A DNA stretch of 32,092 nucleotides from Clostridiales bacterium. Its GTDB lineage: Bacteria > Bacillota > Clostridia > Peptostreptococcales > Anaerovoracaceae. The notes below the pieces were generated by a model, which had not been told where the DNA came from, did not search any database, and saw only the letters and a program-made list of their open reading frames with translations. The stretch's first letter is position 1; every line of letters begins with the position of its first letter. A program made the translations under genes and the position numbers. Where the stretch lies: assembly GCA_012523915.1 (NCBI GenBank), contig JAAYSU010000073.1:1-32092 (forward strand). The letters run 5' to 3'. Below, in pieces: positions 8,457-18,897 of this stretch.

Positions 8457-9746
8457 ATGAAAACATCTTTTATAAAAAAGGAAAAAAACGAGGTAGAATT
8501 TAAAATAGAATTCACTGCAGAAGAATTTGATAATGCTATAGACGAAGCGTATCTTGCAACTAAAGGAAGATATAGCGTAGATGGATTCCGTAAAGGAAAA
8601 GCACCCAGAAAATTAATCGAATCTAAATATGGAGAAGATGTATTCTATGAAGATGCTATAGAAAAGCTATTTTCAGAAGCTTATCCAAAAGCAATAGAAG
8701 AGCTCAATTTAGATCCTATTGATAGGCCTACAGCCAAATTCGGATTTGAAGACATTAAAGCCGGAAAAGATATAGAGATGGTATTTAATGTTACAGTAGC
8801 GCCTGAATTTGACGTTAAAGATTACAAAGGTGTTAAGGTACCAAAGGTAGACGCAACCGTTACTGATGAAGATATACAAAAGGATTTAGAGGCCTTACAG
8901 AAGAGAAATTCCAGAATGGTTCTAGTAGATAGACCAGCTAAGGAAGGTGACACCGTACTAATAGACTATGCTGGATTTCTTGGAGATGAGCAGTTCGAGG
9001 GTGGAACAGCAGAACGCCAGCCACTAACTCTCGGTTCTAATACCTTTATTCCTGGTTTTGAAGAGCAACTTATTGGTGTGAAAGCTGGAGAAGAAAAGGA
9101 TGTAAAAGTTACTTTCCCAGAAGAATATCACGCTGAGGACTTAGCAGGCAAGGAAGCTGTCTTTAAATGTAAAGTACACGAAGTCAAAGAGACTGAGCTT
9201 CCCGAGATAGATGATGAGTTTGCTAAGGATGTCAGTGAATTTGATACACTAGAAGAATTGAAAAAAAGTACTCGTGAAAAGCTTGAAGAGACTGCTAAGA
9301 ACAGATCTGAATATGAAGCAAAAAATTCAATATTAGAAAAGGTATATGAAGCTAACGATATTGACATTCCTGATGTAATGATTGAAAAGCAGATAGATGA
9401 AATGTTATATGAGCTTGATCAAAACTTAAGACAGCAGGGTTTAGATATCTACAAGTATGTTGAATACCTACAAAAAGATTTTAAAGAATTAAGAGAAGAA
9501 TTCCGAGAAGATGCCTACAAGAAAATTAAAACTAAACTATTGGTAGAGGCAGTTGCTAAGAAAGAAAACATTACTGCATCAGAAGAAGAAATTGAAAACG
9601 AAATAAAATCTATGGCTGAAATGTATAATTTAGAGACTGAAAAATTAAAAGAAATGATGGGTGAACAAGGTATGGCTTACCTCACACAAGATATAGTCAA
9701 TAGAAGAGCTATTAATTTCATGTTTGAGAATGCAGTATTTGAGTAA
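8457..9746 (+). CDS. tig: Trigger factor (peptidyl-prolyl isomerase chaperone)
   Basis: 429 aa; GFRKGKAPRKLIESKYG ribosome-binding signature; FKBP-like domain; followed by clpP-clpX. RBS AGGAGG. Confidence 0.97.
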   Translation: MKTSFIKKEKNEVEFKIEFTAEEFDNAIDEAYLATKGRYSVDGFRKGKAPRKLIESKYGEDVFYEDAIEKLFSEAYPKAIEELNLDPIDRPTAKFGFEDIKAGKDIEMVFNVTVAPEFDVKDYKGVKVPKVDATVTDEDIQKDLEALQKRNSRMVLVDRPAKEGDTVLIDYAGFLGDEQFEGGTAERQPLTLGSNTFIPGFEEQLIGVKAGEEKDVKVTFPEEYHAEDLAGKEAVFKCKVHEVKETELPEIDDEFAKDVSEFDTLEELKKSTREKLEETAKNRSEYEAKNSILEKVYEANDIDIPDVMIEKQIDEMLYELDQNLRQQGLDIYKYVEYLQKDFKELREEFREDAYKKIKTKLLVEAVAKKENITASEEEIENEIKSMAEMYNLETEKLKEMMGEQGMAYLTQDIVNRRAINFMFENAVFE

Positions 9747-9779
9747 TAACTAGGTTGAGGGTTTGAAAGGGGATTACGA

Positions 9780-10370
9780 ATGTCATTAATACCAATGGTA
9801 GTTGAACAGACTAGTCGTGGAGAGAGAGCTTATGATATCTATTCTAGGCTGTTAAAAGATAGAATAATTTTTCTTGGAGAAGAAGTAAACGATCACACTG
9901 CAAGCTTGATAGTTGCCCAGCTACTTTTTCTAGAATCAGAAGATCCCGATAAGGATATTAACTTCTATATAAACAGTCCAGGGGGGTCAATTACGGCTGG
10001 AATGGCAATATATGATACAATGCAATATATTAAACCTGATGTATCAACAATTTGTATTGGAATGGCTGCTAGTATGGCAGCATTCTTGTTGGCAGCGGGA
10101 ACTAAGGGTAAACGCTTTGCCCTGCCTAATTCTGAGATTATGATACATCAGCCATTAGGCGGAATGAAAGGCCAGGCAGAAGATTTGCGTATACACGCAG
10201 AACGTATTATAAAAACAAGAGAGAAATTAAATAAGCAATTAAGTATAATGACAGGTCAACCATTAGAACGTATCAGACAAGATACTGACCGTGACAACTT
10301 TATGGATGCCGATGAAGCGGTAAAGTATGGCATCATTGATAAAGTAATACAGAATAGAAACGCTTTATAA
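9780..10370 (+). CDS. clpP: ATP-dependent Clp protease proteolytic subunit
   Basis: [58 protein letters not shown] catalytic motifs. Confidence 0.98.
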   Translation: MSLIPMVVEQTSRGERAYDIYSRLLKDRIIFLGEEVNDHTASLIVAQLLFLESEDPDKDINFYINSPGGSITAGMAIYDTMQYIKPDVSTICIGMAASMAAFLLAAGTKGKRFALPNSEIMIHQPLGGMKGQAEDLRIHAERIIKTREKLNKQLSIMTGQPLERIRQDTDRDNFMDADEAVKYGIIDKVIQNRNAL

Positions 10371-10391
10371 TAACTATTGAAAGGGAGTATT

Positions 10392-11693
10392 ATGGGAAAA
10401 TATGATGAAACCAAACAACTGAAATGCTCATTCTGTGGTAAATCACAAGAACAAGTGCGCCGTCTTGTTGCGGGGCCTAATGTTTATATTTGTGATGAAT
10501 GTATTGAGCTTTGTCAGGATATTATAAATGAAGAGTTCGCGGATCTGAATGATGAACATAATGAACTCTTTGGTCCATTGTCACTTCCAAAGCCTAAGGA
10601 AATAGCCGAAGCATTATCTGAATATGTAATAGGTCAAGAAGATGCAAAAAAGGCTTTGGCAGTAGCAGTTTATAACCATTATAAAAGAATTGGAGCAATC
10701 AAAAAGAATAAATATATGCTTGATGACGAAGATGATGTAGAAATTCAAAAGAGCAATATTGTTATGATTGGGCCAACAGGCTCAGGTAAGACCTTGCTTG
10801 CGCAGACGCTAGCAAAGATACTCAATGTTCCTTTTGCAATTGCAGATGCCACCACATTAACTGAAGCAGGATATGTGGGTGAAGACGTAGAAAATATCCT
10901 GTTAAAGCTTATTCAGGCTGCAGATTATGATATAGAGAGAGCGCAAAGAGGCATAATATATGTCGACGAGATTGACAAGATAACAAGAAAGTCTGAAAAC
11001 CCTTCTATTACAAGGGATGTAAGTGGAGAAGGCGTTCAACAAGCCCTGCTCAAAATTTTAGAAGGATCAATAGCCAATGTACCTCCTCAAGGAGGGCGTA
11101 AGCATCCTCATCAGGATTTTATACAATTTGACACTACAAATGTATTGTTTATCTGCGGTGGAGCATTTGACGGCTTGGACAAGATTATACAAAAGCGTAT
11201 TGGAGAAATGACTATAGGTTTTAACTCAGATATTAAGTCCAAAAAAGACAAAACTGAATCAATCCTAAAGCAGGTTCAAGCTGAAGACATGCTTAAATAC
11301 GGATTAATTCCGGAGTTTATTGGAAGACTACCAGTAATAGTAACACTGGAAGAGCTAACTAAGGATGCTTTAATACGCATAATTAAAGAACCCAAGAATG
11401 CTATCCTGAAGCAGTATAAAAAGTTATTCCTCATCGACGGCGTAGAGCTAGAAATAGAAGAAGATGCGATAGCAAGAGTAGCTGAAAAAGCCATCGAAAG
11501 GAAGACTGGAGCCAGAGGATTAAGAAGCATTATGGAACATGTTATGACAGATATAATGTATGAAATCCCTTCCAGGGATGATGTTAGAAAATGTATTATT
11601 ACTAAAAACGCTGTAGACTTAAAATCCGGGCCAGCTCTGATACTAAGAGATGCTAACAAGAGGGTAGAGAAGAAGGAAGAGAACGTATCATAA
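10392..11693 (+). CDS. clpX: ATP-dependent Clp protease ATP-binding subunit ClpX
   Basis: Zinc finger [30 protein letters not shown]; Walker [13 protein letters not shown]. The ORF track uses a TTG at 10377, but ATG 10392 follows GAAAGGGAG. Confidence 0.97.
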   Translation: MGKYDETKQLKCSFCGKSQEQVRRLVAGPNVYICDECIELCQDIINEEFADLNDEHNELFGPLSLPKPKEIAEALSEYVIGQEDAKKALAVAVYNHYKRIGAIKKNKYMLDDEDDVEIQKSNIVMIGPTGSGKTLLAQTLAKILNVPFAIADATTLTEAGYVGEDVENILLKLIQAADYDIERAQRGIIYVDEIDKITRKSENPSITRDVSGEGVQQALLKILEGSIANVPPQGGRKHPHQDFIQFDTTNVLFICGGAFDGLDKIIQKRIGEMTIGFNSDIKSKKDKTESILKQVQAEDMLKYGLIPEFIGRLPVIVTLEELTKDALIRIIKEPKNAILKQYKKLFLIDGVELEIEEDAIARVAEKAIERKTGARGLRSIMEHVMTDIMYEIPSRDDVRKCIITKNAVDLKSGPALILRDANKRVEKKEENVS

Positions 11694-11726
11694 AAACAGA
11701 CGGCCTTAAAAGCCGCCTGTTTTAAG
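11693..11726 (+). terminator. Hairpin with U-rich tail between clpX and lon (terminator or attenuator)
   Basis: AAAACAGACGGC-CTTAAAA-GCCGCCTGTTTT (12-bp stem with one A-C mismatch). Confidence 0.7.
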
Positions 11727-11742
11727 CTTAGGAGGAATAGAG

Positions 11743-14088
11743 ATGAACGAGGATAGAGATACATTACGGGATAATGAAATTGAAGAGATAATGCCTATGA
11801 TTCCTCTTCGTGGTCTGTCTATTTTCCCATACATGGTTTTACATTTTGATATTGGTAGGGAAAAATCTATCAGTGCACTGGAGAAGGCCATGATGATGAA
11901 CCAGACAGTTTTTTTATCTGCTCAGAAAAATCCGGACACTGAACTTCCTACTAGAGATGATTTTTATCAGATAGGAACAATAGCTAAAATAAAGCAGATG
12001 CTTAGACTCCCAGGCGATACTATCAGAGTTTTAGTTGAGGGAGTAAGCAGGGGAAGAATTGAAGAATTTATTTTTGAAGTCCCCTATTTTAAATGCAGGG
12101 TTACTGCTATTAAAGAAGAAGAGTTTGAAGTTTTATCTCCACATATAATAGCATTGATGAGGTCTGTTTTAACCTCTTTTGAAGAATATTTAAACTTTAA
12201 TCCTAAAGTTTCACAGGATATCTTTCCTTCAGTTGCTTCTATCGAAGAGCCGGGTAGGCTTGCTGACGTTGTAACTTCTCATCTCGATATAAAGATAGAA
12301 GAAAAACAGGAAATCCTGGAGGCTTTCGATGTAGAAAAAAGGCTAGAATTAGCAAACACCATTATAAGTAAAGAAATAGAAATTCTACAAATAGAGAATA
12401 CCATAACTAAAAAAGTTAAGACACAGATAAATAAGAGTCAACGTGAATACTATTTAAAAGAGCAGCTTAGGGTAATCCAAGAAGAACTAGGTGTAGATGA
12501 AGATGTTGAAGACGAGATTTATGAATGGCTAGACCAACTAAAGAAGTTAAAGCTTTCTCCAACTATTACTGAAAAAGTTGAAAAAGAAATTAAGCGTCTG
12601 AAAAAAATACAACCCTCATCAGCTGAGGGCGGTGTAATCAGAACCTATGTTGAATGGATTCTCTCGCTGCCATGGAATAAATATTCTAGAGACAATAAAG
12701 ATATTAAAAAAGCAGAAGCGATATTAAACGAAGACCATTATGGATTAGGGAAAGTAAAAGAAAGAGTACTGGAGTATCTAGCTGTTATACAGCTTTCTAA
12801 GAGCTTAAAAGGCCCTATCTTATGTCTTGTTGGTCCACCTGGTACCGGCAAAACCTCTATAGCCAAATCTGTAGCAAGGGCATTAAATAGAAATTTCGTC
12901 AGGATGTCCCTTGGTGGTGTAAGAGATGAGGCTGAAATTAGAGGTCATAGAAGGACCTATATAGGTGCGATACCAGGACGTATTATAACTGCAATAAAAG
13001 AAGCTAAGACAAAGAATCCTGTATTCCTATTTGATGAAGTAGATAAAATCGGAACGGATTTCAGAGGTGATCCAGCATCTGCACTGCTAGAAGTGTTAGA
13101 CCCTGAACAGAACAAAGAATTTACTGATCACTACCTTGAGGTCCCCTTTGATCTTTCTAAAGTAATGTTTATTACTACTGCAAATACAACGGAAACTATC
13201 CCCAGACCATTATTAGACAGAATGGAAGTTATTGAGGTTACGGGATATACCGAAGAGGACAAGGTTCAAATAGCAAAAAAATACTTAATTCCCAAGAAGA
13301 TTAAGGAACATGGTCTAAAGGAAGAGAACCTTAAGATTTCCGAAGCTGCGATCAGGGCTATTATCAATCACTACACACGTGAATCGGGTGTAAGAAACCT
13401 GGAAAGGGAAATTGCTAATATTTGCAGAAAAGCTGCTAGAAGAATCGCAGAAAAGGAAAAACAATCAATAAATGTTACAGCAGCAAATTTGGAAAAATTT
13501 CTTGGTAAGAAACGTTATCGTTATGATAAAATAGAAGGAGAAAATGAAATTGGTGTGACCACCGGTCTAGCCTGGACCCTTGTAGGGGGAGATACTTTGT
13601 CTATAGAAACAACAGTGCTCCCAGGAAGCGGTAAATTGGTATTGACCGGACAACTTGGTGAGGTAATGCAAGAGTCCGCCAAAGCAGGTATAAGTTATAT
13701 TCGTTCAAGGGTAGACACACTACCTATATCTGCTGATTTTTATAAAGAGTGTGACTTGCATATCCATATACCAGAAGGAGCCACACCAAAAGATGGACCC
13801 TCAGCTGGCGTTACAATGTGTACTTCGGTAGTATCCGCTTTATCAAAGATCCCTGTAAGAAAAGATGTTGCAATGACAGGGGAAATTACGTTGCGGGGGA
13901 AAGTATTGCCGGTTGGTGGAATCCGCGAGAAGGTTTTAGCTGCCCATAGAGCTGGTATAAAAAAAGTATTGATACCAAGAGAAAATGAAGTCGATCTACA
14001 AGAAATTCCTTCAGTAGTGAGAAAGAAAATGACTTTCGTACTGGTTGATTCAATAGACCAGGTTTTAGATGAAGCATTGGTGAAATAG
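11743..14088 (+). CDS. lon: ATP-dependent protease La (LonA)
   Basis: 781 aa; Walker [10 protein letters not shown]; proteolytic motif [20 protein letters not shown]. Confidence 0.98.
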   Translation: MNEDRDTLRDNEIEEIMPMIPLRGLSIFPYMVLHFDIGREKSISALEKAMMMNQTVFLSAQKNPDTELPTRDDFYQIGTIAKIKQMLRLPGDTIRVLVEGVSRGRIEEFIFEVPYFKCRVTAIKEEEFEVLSPHIIALMRSVLTSFEEYLNFNPKVSQDIFPSVASIEEPGRLADVVTSHLDIKIEEKQEILEAFDVEKRLELANTIISKEIEILQIENTITKKVKTQINKSQREYYLKEQLRVIQEELGVDEDVEDEIYEWLDQLKKLKLSPTITEKVEKEIKRLKKIQPSSAEGGVIRTYVEWILSLPWNKYSRDNKDIKKAEAILNEDHYGLGKVKERVLEYLAVIQLSKSLKGPILCLVGPPGTGKTSIAKSVARALNRNFVRMSLGGVRDEAEIRGHRRTYIGAIPGRIITAIKEAKTKNPVFLFDEVDKIGTDFRGDPASALLEVLDPEQNKEFTDHYLEVPFDLSKVMFITTANTTETIPRPLLDRMEVIEVTGYTEEDKVQIAKKYLIPKKIKEHGLKEENLKISEAAIRAIINHYTRESGVRNLEREIANICRKAARRIAEKEKQSINVTAANLEKFLGKKRYRYDKIEGENEIGVTTGLAWTLVGGDTLSIETTVLPGSGKLVLTGQLGEVMQESAKAGISYIRSRVDTLPISADFYKECDLHIHIPEGATPKDGPSAGVTMCTSVVSALSKIPVRKDVAMTGEITLRGKVLPVGGIREKVLAAHRAGIKKVLIPRENEVDLQEIPSVVRKKMTFVLVDSIDQVLDEALVK

Positions 14089-14676
14089 ATGATCATAAAA
14101 GAATCTGAATTAATAGCTGTAGCAGTTGATAAAAGCCAATATCCAGATGACTTAAAAAAAGAAATAGCTTTCGTGGGACGCTCAAATGTCGGGAAGTCAT
14201 CACTTATAAACTTTTTATTAAACAGACGTAATTTAGCTAGGGTGAGTAGTAGCCCGGGAAAAACTAGAACCATTAACTTCTATGAGGCTAATGGTAGTTT
14301 CCGTATTGTAGATTTACCGGGCTATGGCTTTGCAAAGGTATCAAAATCTTTAAGTCGAAACTGGGGAGATATGATTGATACTTACCTGATGAACAGACCG
14401 AATTTAATAAAGGTAGTACTATTAGTAGACTGCAGGCATACCCCAACAGCCCAAGATGTTCAGATGTATGATTGGATACGTCATTATAATCTTGGTGGAT
14501 TGGTAGTTGCAACTAAAGCCGATAAGGTTTCCAAAAATCTACTTAAGAAAAACCTTGATGAGATAGGTAAGGCCTTAGGTTTAATGGATAAAGATAAAAT
14601 AATACCTGTTTCAGTACTGAAGAAGAGCGGTTCTGATGAACTGTTAGAGGAATTAGGTCGGCTTTTGGAGGGATAG
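14089..14676 (+). CDS. engB: Ribosome biogenesis GTP-binding protein EngB/YsxC
   Basis: GRSNVGKSSLINFLLNRRNLARVSSSPGKTRTINFY; DLPGYGFAKV; ATKADK. Directly abuts the lon stop codon. Confidence 0.96.
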   Translation: MIIKESELIAVAVDKSQYPDDLKKEIAFVGRSNVGKSSLINFLLNRRNLARVSSSPGKTRTINFYEANGSFRIVDLPGYGFAKVSKSLSRNWGDMIDTYLMNRPNLIKVVLLVDCRHTPTAQDVQMYDWIRHYNLGGLVVATKADKVSKNLLKKNLDEIGKALGLMDKDKIIPVSVLKKSGSDELLEELGRLLEG

Positions 14677-14678
14677 CC

Positions 14679-15020
14679 ATGCGGTTTATTTTTTGGCGCG
14701 TGCTAGTTAAAAGAATTAAGGCAATACCGTCATTTATGCGGGATAAGTCGGTTCCTATAAGAAAAAAACTGGTAATTGCTTTTGGACTATTATATTTACT
14801 TTCGCCAATAGATTTAATACCAGCCCCTATACTCTTATTTGGGATTATTGACGATCTTGTTATTTGGGGATTTATTATCAATTACTTTAAGGAAGAATTG
14901 GATAAGTATTGGTTAGGAGAACAACATGTAAAACCTGAAAAAGAGTTTGCAGGAAAGAAAATAATTAATGATGTAGACTTTGAGGTCAAAGAAGATCCGG
15001 AAGATAAGAAGGAGCAGTAA
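14679..15020 (+). CDS. DUF1232 (YkvA-type) small membrane protein
   Basis: KKLVIAFGLLYLLSPIDLIPAPILLFGIIDDLVIWGFII signature. Confidence 0.85.
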   Translation: MRFIFWRVLVKRIKAIPSFMRDKSVPIRKKLVIAFGLLYLLSPIDLIPAPILLFGIIDDLVIWGFIINYFKEELDKYWLGEQHVKPEKEFAGKKIINDVDFEVKEDPEDKKEQ

Positions 15021-15021
15021 T

Positions 15022-15555
15022 ATGGGAAAAAACTATGTATTCGGAGATGTAATGATAGGTAAAGAAGAGATTCAAAAGAGAGTTTCAGAGCTGGGCAAAG
15101 AGATATCTAGAGATTATAAAGATGATTCTATTGTGGCTATCTGCGTTCTAAAAGGTGCCGTAATATTTATAAGCGATTTAATCCGAGAAATAAATGTCGA
15201 TACTAAGATTGATTTCATGGCGGTATCGAGTTATGGAGCCACTACCCAGAGTACAGGGGTTGTTAGAATTTTAAAGGATTTAGATTCCGATATAGAGGGA
15301 GAAAACGTTCTTATTGTAGAAGATATTATTGACACCGGATTGACTTTGAAATATCTTAAGGAATATTTGCTTGCAAGGAAACCTAAAAGTTTAAAGATAT
15401 GTACATTGCTGGATAAACCTGAAAGAAGAACTGCAGATGTAAAAGCTGATTACGTAGGCTTTACTATAGAAAACAAATTTATTGTAGGATATGGTCTCGA
15501 TTTTGATGAAAGATATCGAAACCTACCATATATAAGTTACTTAGAAGAAGAGTAA
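15022..15555 (+). CDS. hpt: Hypoxanthine phosphoribosyltransferase
   Basis: PRPP motif VLIVEDIIDTGLTLKYL; CTLLDKPERR; VGYGLDFDERYRNLPYI. Internal ATG at 15022 after AAGGAGCAG is preferred over the ORF-track start at 14980. Confidence 0.95.
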   Translation: MGKNYVFGDVMIGKEEIQKRVSELGKEISRDYKDDSIVAICVLKGAVIFISDLIREINVDTKIDFMAVSSYGATTQSTGVVRILKDLDSDIEGENVLIVEDIIDTGLTLKYLKEYLLARKPKSLKICTLLDKPERRTADVKADYVGFTIENKFIVGYGLDFDERYRNLPYISYLEEE

Positions 15556-15568
15556 AGGGAGGATTAAA

Positions 15569-16141
15569 ATGTCTTATAAAGTACCTGTTGGACTATCCAA
15601 CAAACATTTGCATTTAAGCGCAGTTGATTTAGAAAAATTATTTGGTGAAGGTTACGAGTTGACCCCGGTAAAAGATTTAAAGCAGCCCGGGCAATTTGCT
15701 GCTGAAGAAAAAGTAGATATAGTTGGGCCAAAAGGAACTCTTAAAGGCGTTAGGGTTTTAGGACCAGTTCGCCCAGAGACCCAGGTAGAGATTTCAAAGA
15801 CAGATGCCAGATTAGTAGGAATTAATGCGCCAGTAAGGGAATCAGGTAAGCTTGACGGTACACCTGGTATTAAACTTGTTGGTCCTGCTGGTGAGGTTGA
15901 ATTGGAAAAGGGAGTCATTGTAGCTTTAAGGCATGTACATCTTTCTCCAGATCAGGCTAAGGAAGCAGGAGTTAAGGATAAGCAGATCGTTAGCATAAAA
16001 TTTGATGGAGAAAGAGGAGTAGTTTTCAACAATGTATTGGTAAGATCAGGTGAAGGACATGAAAAAGAAATTCATCTGGACACAGATGAGGGAAATGCTG
16101 CAGGATTATCAAATAATGACATTGGAGAAATAATAATTTAG
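15569..16141 (+). CDS. pduL: PduL-type phosphate acyltransferase (phosphotransacylase)
   Basis: VPVGLSNKHLHLS and ALRHVHLSPDQA metal-binding His motifs; GPVRPETQVEISKTDARLVGI; no N-terminal extension. Confidence 0.9.
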   Translation: MSYKVPVGLSNKHLHLSAVDLEKLFGEGYELTPVKDLKQPGQFAAEEKVDIVGPKGTLKGVRVLGPVRPETQVEISKTDARLVGINAPVRESGKLDGTPGIKLVGPAGEVELEKGVIVALRHVHLSPDQAKEAGVKDKQIVSIKFDGERGVVFNNVLVRSGEGHEKEIHLDTDEGNAAGLSNNDIGEIII

Positions 16142-16149
16142 AAAATAAG

Positions 16150-16175
16150 ACAGGGGAATAATTCTCCTGTTTTTA
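16150..16175 (+). terminator. Rho-independent terminator downstream of pduL
   Basis: ACAGGGGAA-TAA-TTCTCCTGT followed by TTTTAAT (9-bp stem including one G-T pair). Confidence 0.65.
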
Positions 16176-16191
16176 ATATACGGGTGAAAGA

Positions 16192-16842
16192 ATGATTAAA
16201 AGCCTAAATGAATATATTGATCACACCATGCTTAAACCTGACGCCAGAGAATCCGATATCAGGAAACTATGTGCCGAAGCAAAAAAATATCATTTTTACG
16301 CAGTCTGCGTAAACTCCAGTTATGTTTCGTTAGCAAACAAAGAACTTATGGGTTCAGGTATTAAAATTGCATCAGTAGTTGGCTTTCCTTTAGGTGCTGT
16401 ACATACTGATGTTAAAACAAAAGAAGCTGAAGTTGCCCTTAAAGAAGGTACAGATGAAATAGATATGGTTATTCATATTGGAGCCCTAAAAGATGGTCGA
16501 TACGAATATGTGTTTAATGACATAAAAGCTGTTACAGAGCTAGCTAAAAAACATAATGCAATTGTAAAAGTTATATTAGAAACCTGTCTTTTATCAGATG
16601 AAGAAGTGGTTAGGGCATGTGAAATATCCAAAGAAGCAGAAGCTGATTTTGTAAAGACTTCAACTGGATTTTCGACTAGTGGCGCGACATTACATCATGT
16701 AATGCTGATGAAATCTATCGTTAAAAACGACTTAAAGGTTAAAGCTTCAGGTGGAATTAGGGACAGGAAAAAAGCTATAGAAATGATTGAAGCCGGTGCA
16801 AGCCGTATTGGTGCATCAGCTTCGATTGATATTTGCAGGTGA
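16192..16842 (+). CDS. deoC: Deoxyribose-phosphate aldolase
   Basis: IDHTMLKPDA; Schiff-base Lys in DFVKTSTGFS; VKASGGIRD. Confidence 0.96.
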   Translation: MIKSLNEYIDHTMLKPDARESDIRKLCAEAKKYHFYAVCVNSSYVSLANKELMGSGIKIASVVGFPLGAVHTDVKTKEAEVALKEGTDEIDMVIHIGALKDGRYEYVFNDIKAVTELAKKHNAIVKVILETCLLSDEEVVRACEISKEAEADFVKTSTGFSTSGATLHHVMLMKSIVKNDLKVKASGGIRDRKKAIEMIEAGASRIGASASIDICR

Positions 16843-16843
16843 A

Positions 16844-17929
16844 CTACACATTGAATAAAAAGTGTATGACGTCGCCGTCTTGAACTATATAGTCTTTACC
16901 TTCAGAACGTACTAGGCCCCTATCTTTTGCTGCTGTAAAGCTTCCGCTTTCAATTAGCTTATCATATGCAATGGTTTCTGCACGTATGAAGCCTCTTTCG
17001 AAGTCGGAGTGTATTTTACCAGCAGCTTGGGGTGCTTTAGTTCCTCGTTTCACAGTCCAAGCACGGGATTCAGATTCGCCAGCTGTAAGAAAGGAGATAA
17101 GATCCAATAGATTGTATGAGGCCTTTATTAATTTATCAAGGCCTGATTCTTTAATCCCTAAATCCTCTAAAAATGCACCCCTTTCGTCATCATCAAGCTC
17201 TGCCATCTCGGCTTCTAGTTTCGCACAGAGGACAATCACTTCAGAGTCTTCTTCACTAGCATATTTTTTTACAGCCTTAACATATTCATTATCTTCAGTT
17301 ACATCATCTTCGGAGACGTTGGCTGCATAGATAACAGGCTTAAAGGATAATAAGTCAAGAGCCTTGACAAATTTGGTTTCATTATCGTTTAAATCTAATA
17401 TCCTTGCTGACTTCCCATGTTCTAGCTCATCTTTTATTCGTTCTAAAACATCCAACTCAAACTGTAAACTCTTATCCCCTTTTAATGCCTTACTAGTCCT
17501 TTGTATTCTTCTTTCAATTAATTCTAAATCCGATAGAATTAACTCTAAGTTAATTGTATCTATATCGGATAGAGGATCTACCTTTCCTTCAACATGTACA
17601 ACATTTGGATCTTCAAAACATCTAACTACATGAACAATAGCGGAGACTTCACGGATGTGTCCTAAAAATTTATTTCCTAGTCCTTCGCCTTTTGAAGCTC
17701 CCTTTACTAAACCTGCTATATCAAAAAAATCAATTGTTGTATAAATAATTTTCTTTGAATTAAACATCTGCTGAAGTACTTTCAAGCGTTCATCAGGAAC
17801 GGTTACCACACCCATATTTGGTTCAATAGTGCAGAAAGGGTAATTTTGTGCTTCAGCCCCTGCCTTAGTTATTGCATTAAAAAGAGTACTCTTGCCTACA
17901 TTAGGCAAGCCTACTATACCTAATTTCAT
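16844..17929 (-). CDS. ychF: Redox-regulated ATPase YchF (Obg-family GTPase fold)
   Basis: MKLGIVGLPNVGKSTLFNAITKAGAEAQNYPFCTIEPNMGVV; C-terminal TGS-type region. Confidence 0.97.
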   Translation of the reverse strand: MKLGIVGLPNVGKSTLFNAITKAGAEAQNYPFCTIEPNMGVVTVPDERLKVLQQMFNSKKIIYTTIDFFDIAGLVKGASKGEGLGNKFLGHIREVSAIVHVVRCFEDPNVVHVEGKVDPLSDIDTINLELILSDLELIERRIQRTSKALKGDKSLQFELDVLERIKDELEHGKSARILDLNDNETKFVKALDLLSFKPVIYAANVSEDDVTEDNEYVKAVKKYASEEDSEVIVLCAKLEAEMAELDDDERGAFLEDLGIKESGLDKLIKASYNLLDLISFLTAGESESRAWTVKRGTKAPQAAGKIHSDFERGFIRAETIAYDKLIESGSFTAAKDRGLVRSEGKDYIVQDGDVIHFLFNV

Positions 17930-17945
17930 ATATTCTTCTCCTCAT

Positions 17946-18722
17946 TCAATAAAACATTCGATTTTTGCGGCTGTGTTTGCGCGCTAAGATAATGTAGATA
18001 ACAAGGAAGAGTATAAATACTAGGGCACTAACTATTTGTGCTACTTTGAAATCTCCCCACATTAAGCTATCTGTTCGAAGATGTTCTACAAAGAAGCGCT
18101 CAAAGGAGTACAATATGCCGTACAGTAGAAATATCCTTCCGTTGTAGTAATAGTGCCTATCAACAATGATAAGGAATATGAAAATAATAAAACACCAAAT
18201 AGATTCATACAGAAAAGTTGGATGAACCATATTTCCATTTATCTCAATAGCCCATGGCAAATCTGTAGGGCTACCATAAGCTTCCTGATTGAAATAATTT
18301 CCCCATCTACCTATAGACTGAGCTAAGGCGATGGATGGGGCAGCCAGGTCTAGTATACTAAGAGGTTGGATGTTCCATATGCGACAGCCTAATGCCACAG
18401 CCAATAATCCTAAAATCAGACCCCCATGTATGGCCAAACCACCGGACCGCACATCAATAATTTTATAAAAATCATTTGCATAGTAATCCCAGTTAAATAA
18501 GACATAATAAAGTCTGGCGCCTATAATTCCTGCAGGTATTCCGATCAATGCAAGATCAATCACCTTTTCTTGAGGGATACCATGCCCGGGGGCTCTTTTA
18601 TATCCAATATAAAGGCCAAGCAGAATTCCGATGGCTATGAATATACCATACCATCTAATCTCCAGGCCTAACAGAGTAAAAGCAATTGGATTTGGCGTGG
18701 GCAGAAACATTGAATCCTCCAA
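17946..18722 (-). CDS. lgt: Prolipoprotein diacylglyceryl transferase
   Basis: Multi-TM; RSGGLAIHGGLILG; GRWGNYFNQEAYG; HPTFLYES. Confidence 0.97.
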   Translation of the reverse strand: MEDSMFLPTPNPIAFTLLGLEIRWYGIFIAIGILLGLYIGYKRAPGHGIPQEKVIDLALIGIPAGIIGARLYYVLFNWDYYANDFYKIIDVRSGGLAIHGGLILGLLAVALGCRIWNIQPLSILDLAAPSIALAQSIGRWGNYFNQEAYGSPTDLPWAIEINGNMVHPTFLYESIWCFIIFIFLIIVDRHYYYNGRIFLLYGILYSFERFFVEHLRTDSLMWGDFKVAQIVSALVFILFLVIYIILARKHSRKNRMFY

Positions 18723-18874
18723 AGCAAATTAATACAAAATATTTTTTACCGATTCATTATACTATGAATTGATCTAAATTACTAGATATTTTAGTGCTTT
18801 CTTCTACTTAATATTTAGGATGCCTTAGAAGATATAAAAAAATTTGTTAAAAGAGGGGGTAATATATGGAAATA

Positions 18875-18894
18875 GGCAAGGCTTGCGCCTTGCC
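18875..18894. terminator. Hairpin immediately downstream of the Cys-rich gene (possible terminator, weak T-tract)
   Basis: GGCAAGGC-TTGC-GCCTTGCC perfect 8-bp stem directly after the minus-strand stop codon. Confidence 0.5.
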
Positions 18895-18897
18895 ATT

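Noticed and set aside
10377-10391. TTG start of clpX in the ORF track
   Set aside because: ATG at 10392 follows a good RBS and gives the normal ClpX N-terminus; the extension contains the RBS itself.
13740-14273. 177-aa minus-strand ORF across lon/engB
   Set aside because: Lies opposite highly conserved Lon and EngB motifs; no plausible protein family.
15569-16141. Possible bacterial microcompartment locus because of pduL
   Set aside because: No shell proteins, aldehyde dehydrogenase or signature enzymes nearby, and PduL lacks an N-terminal encapsulation extension.
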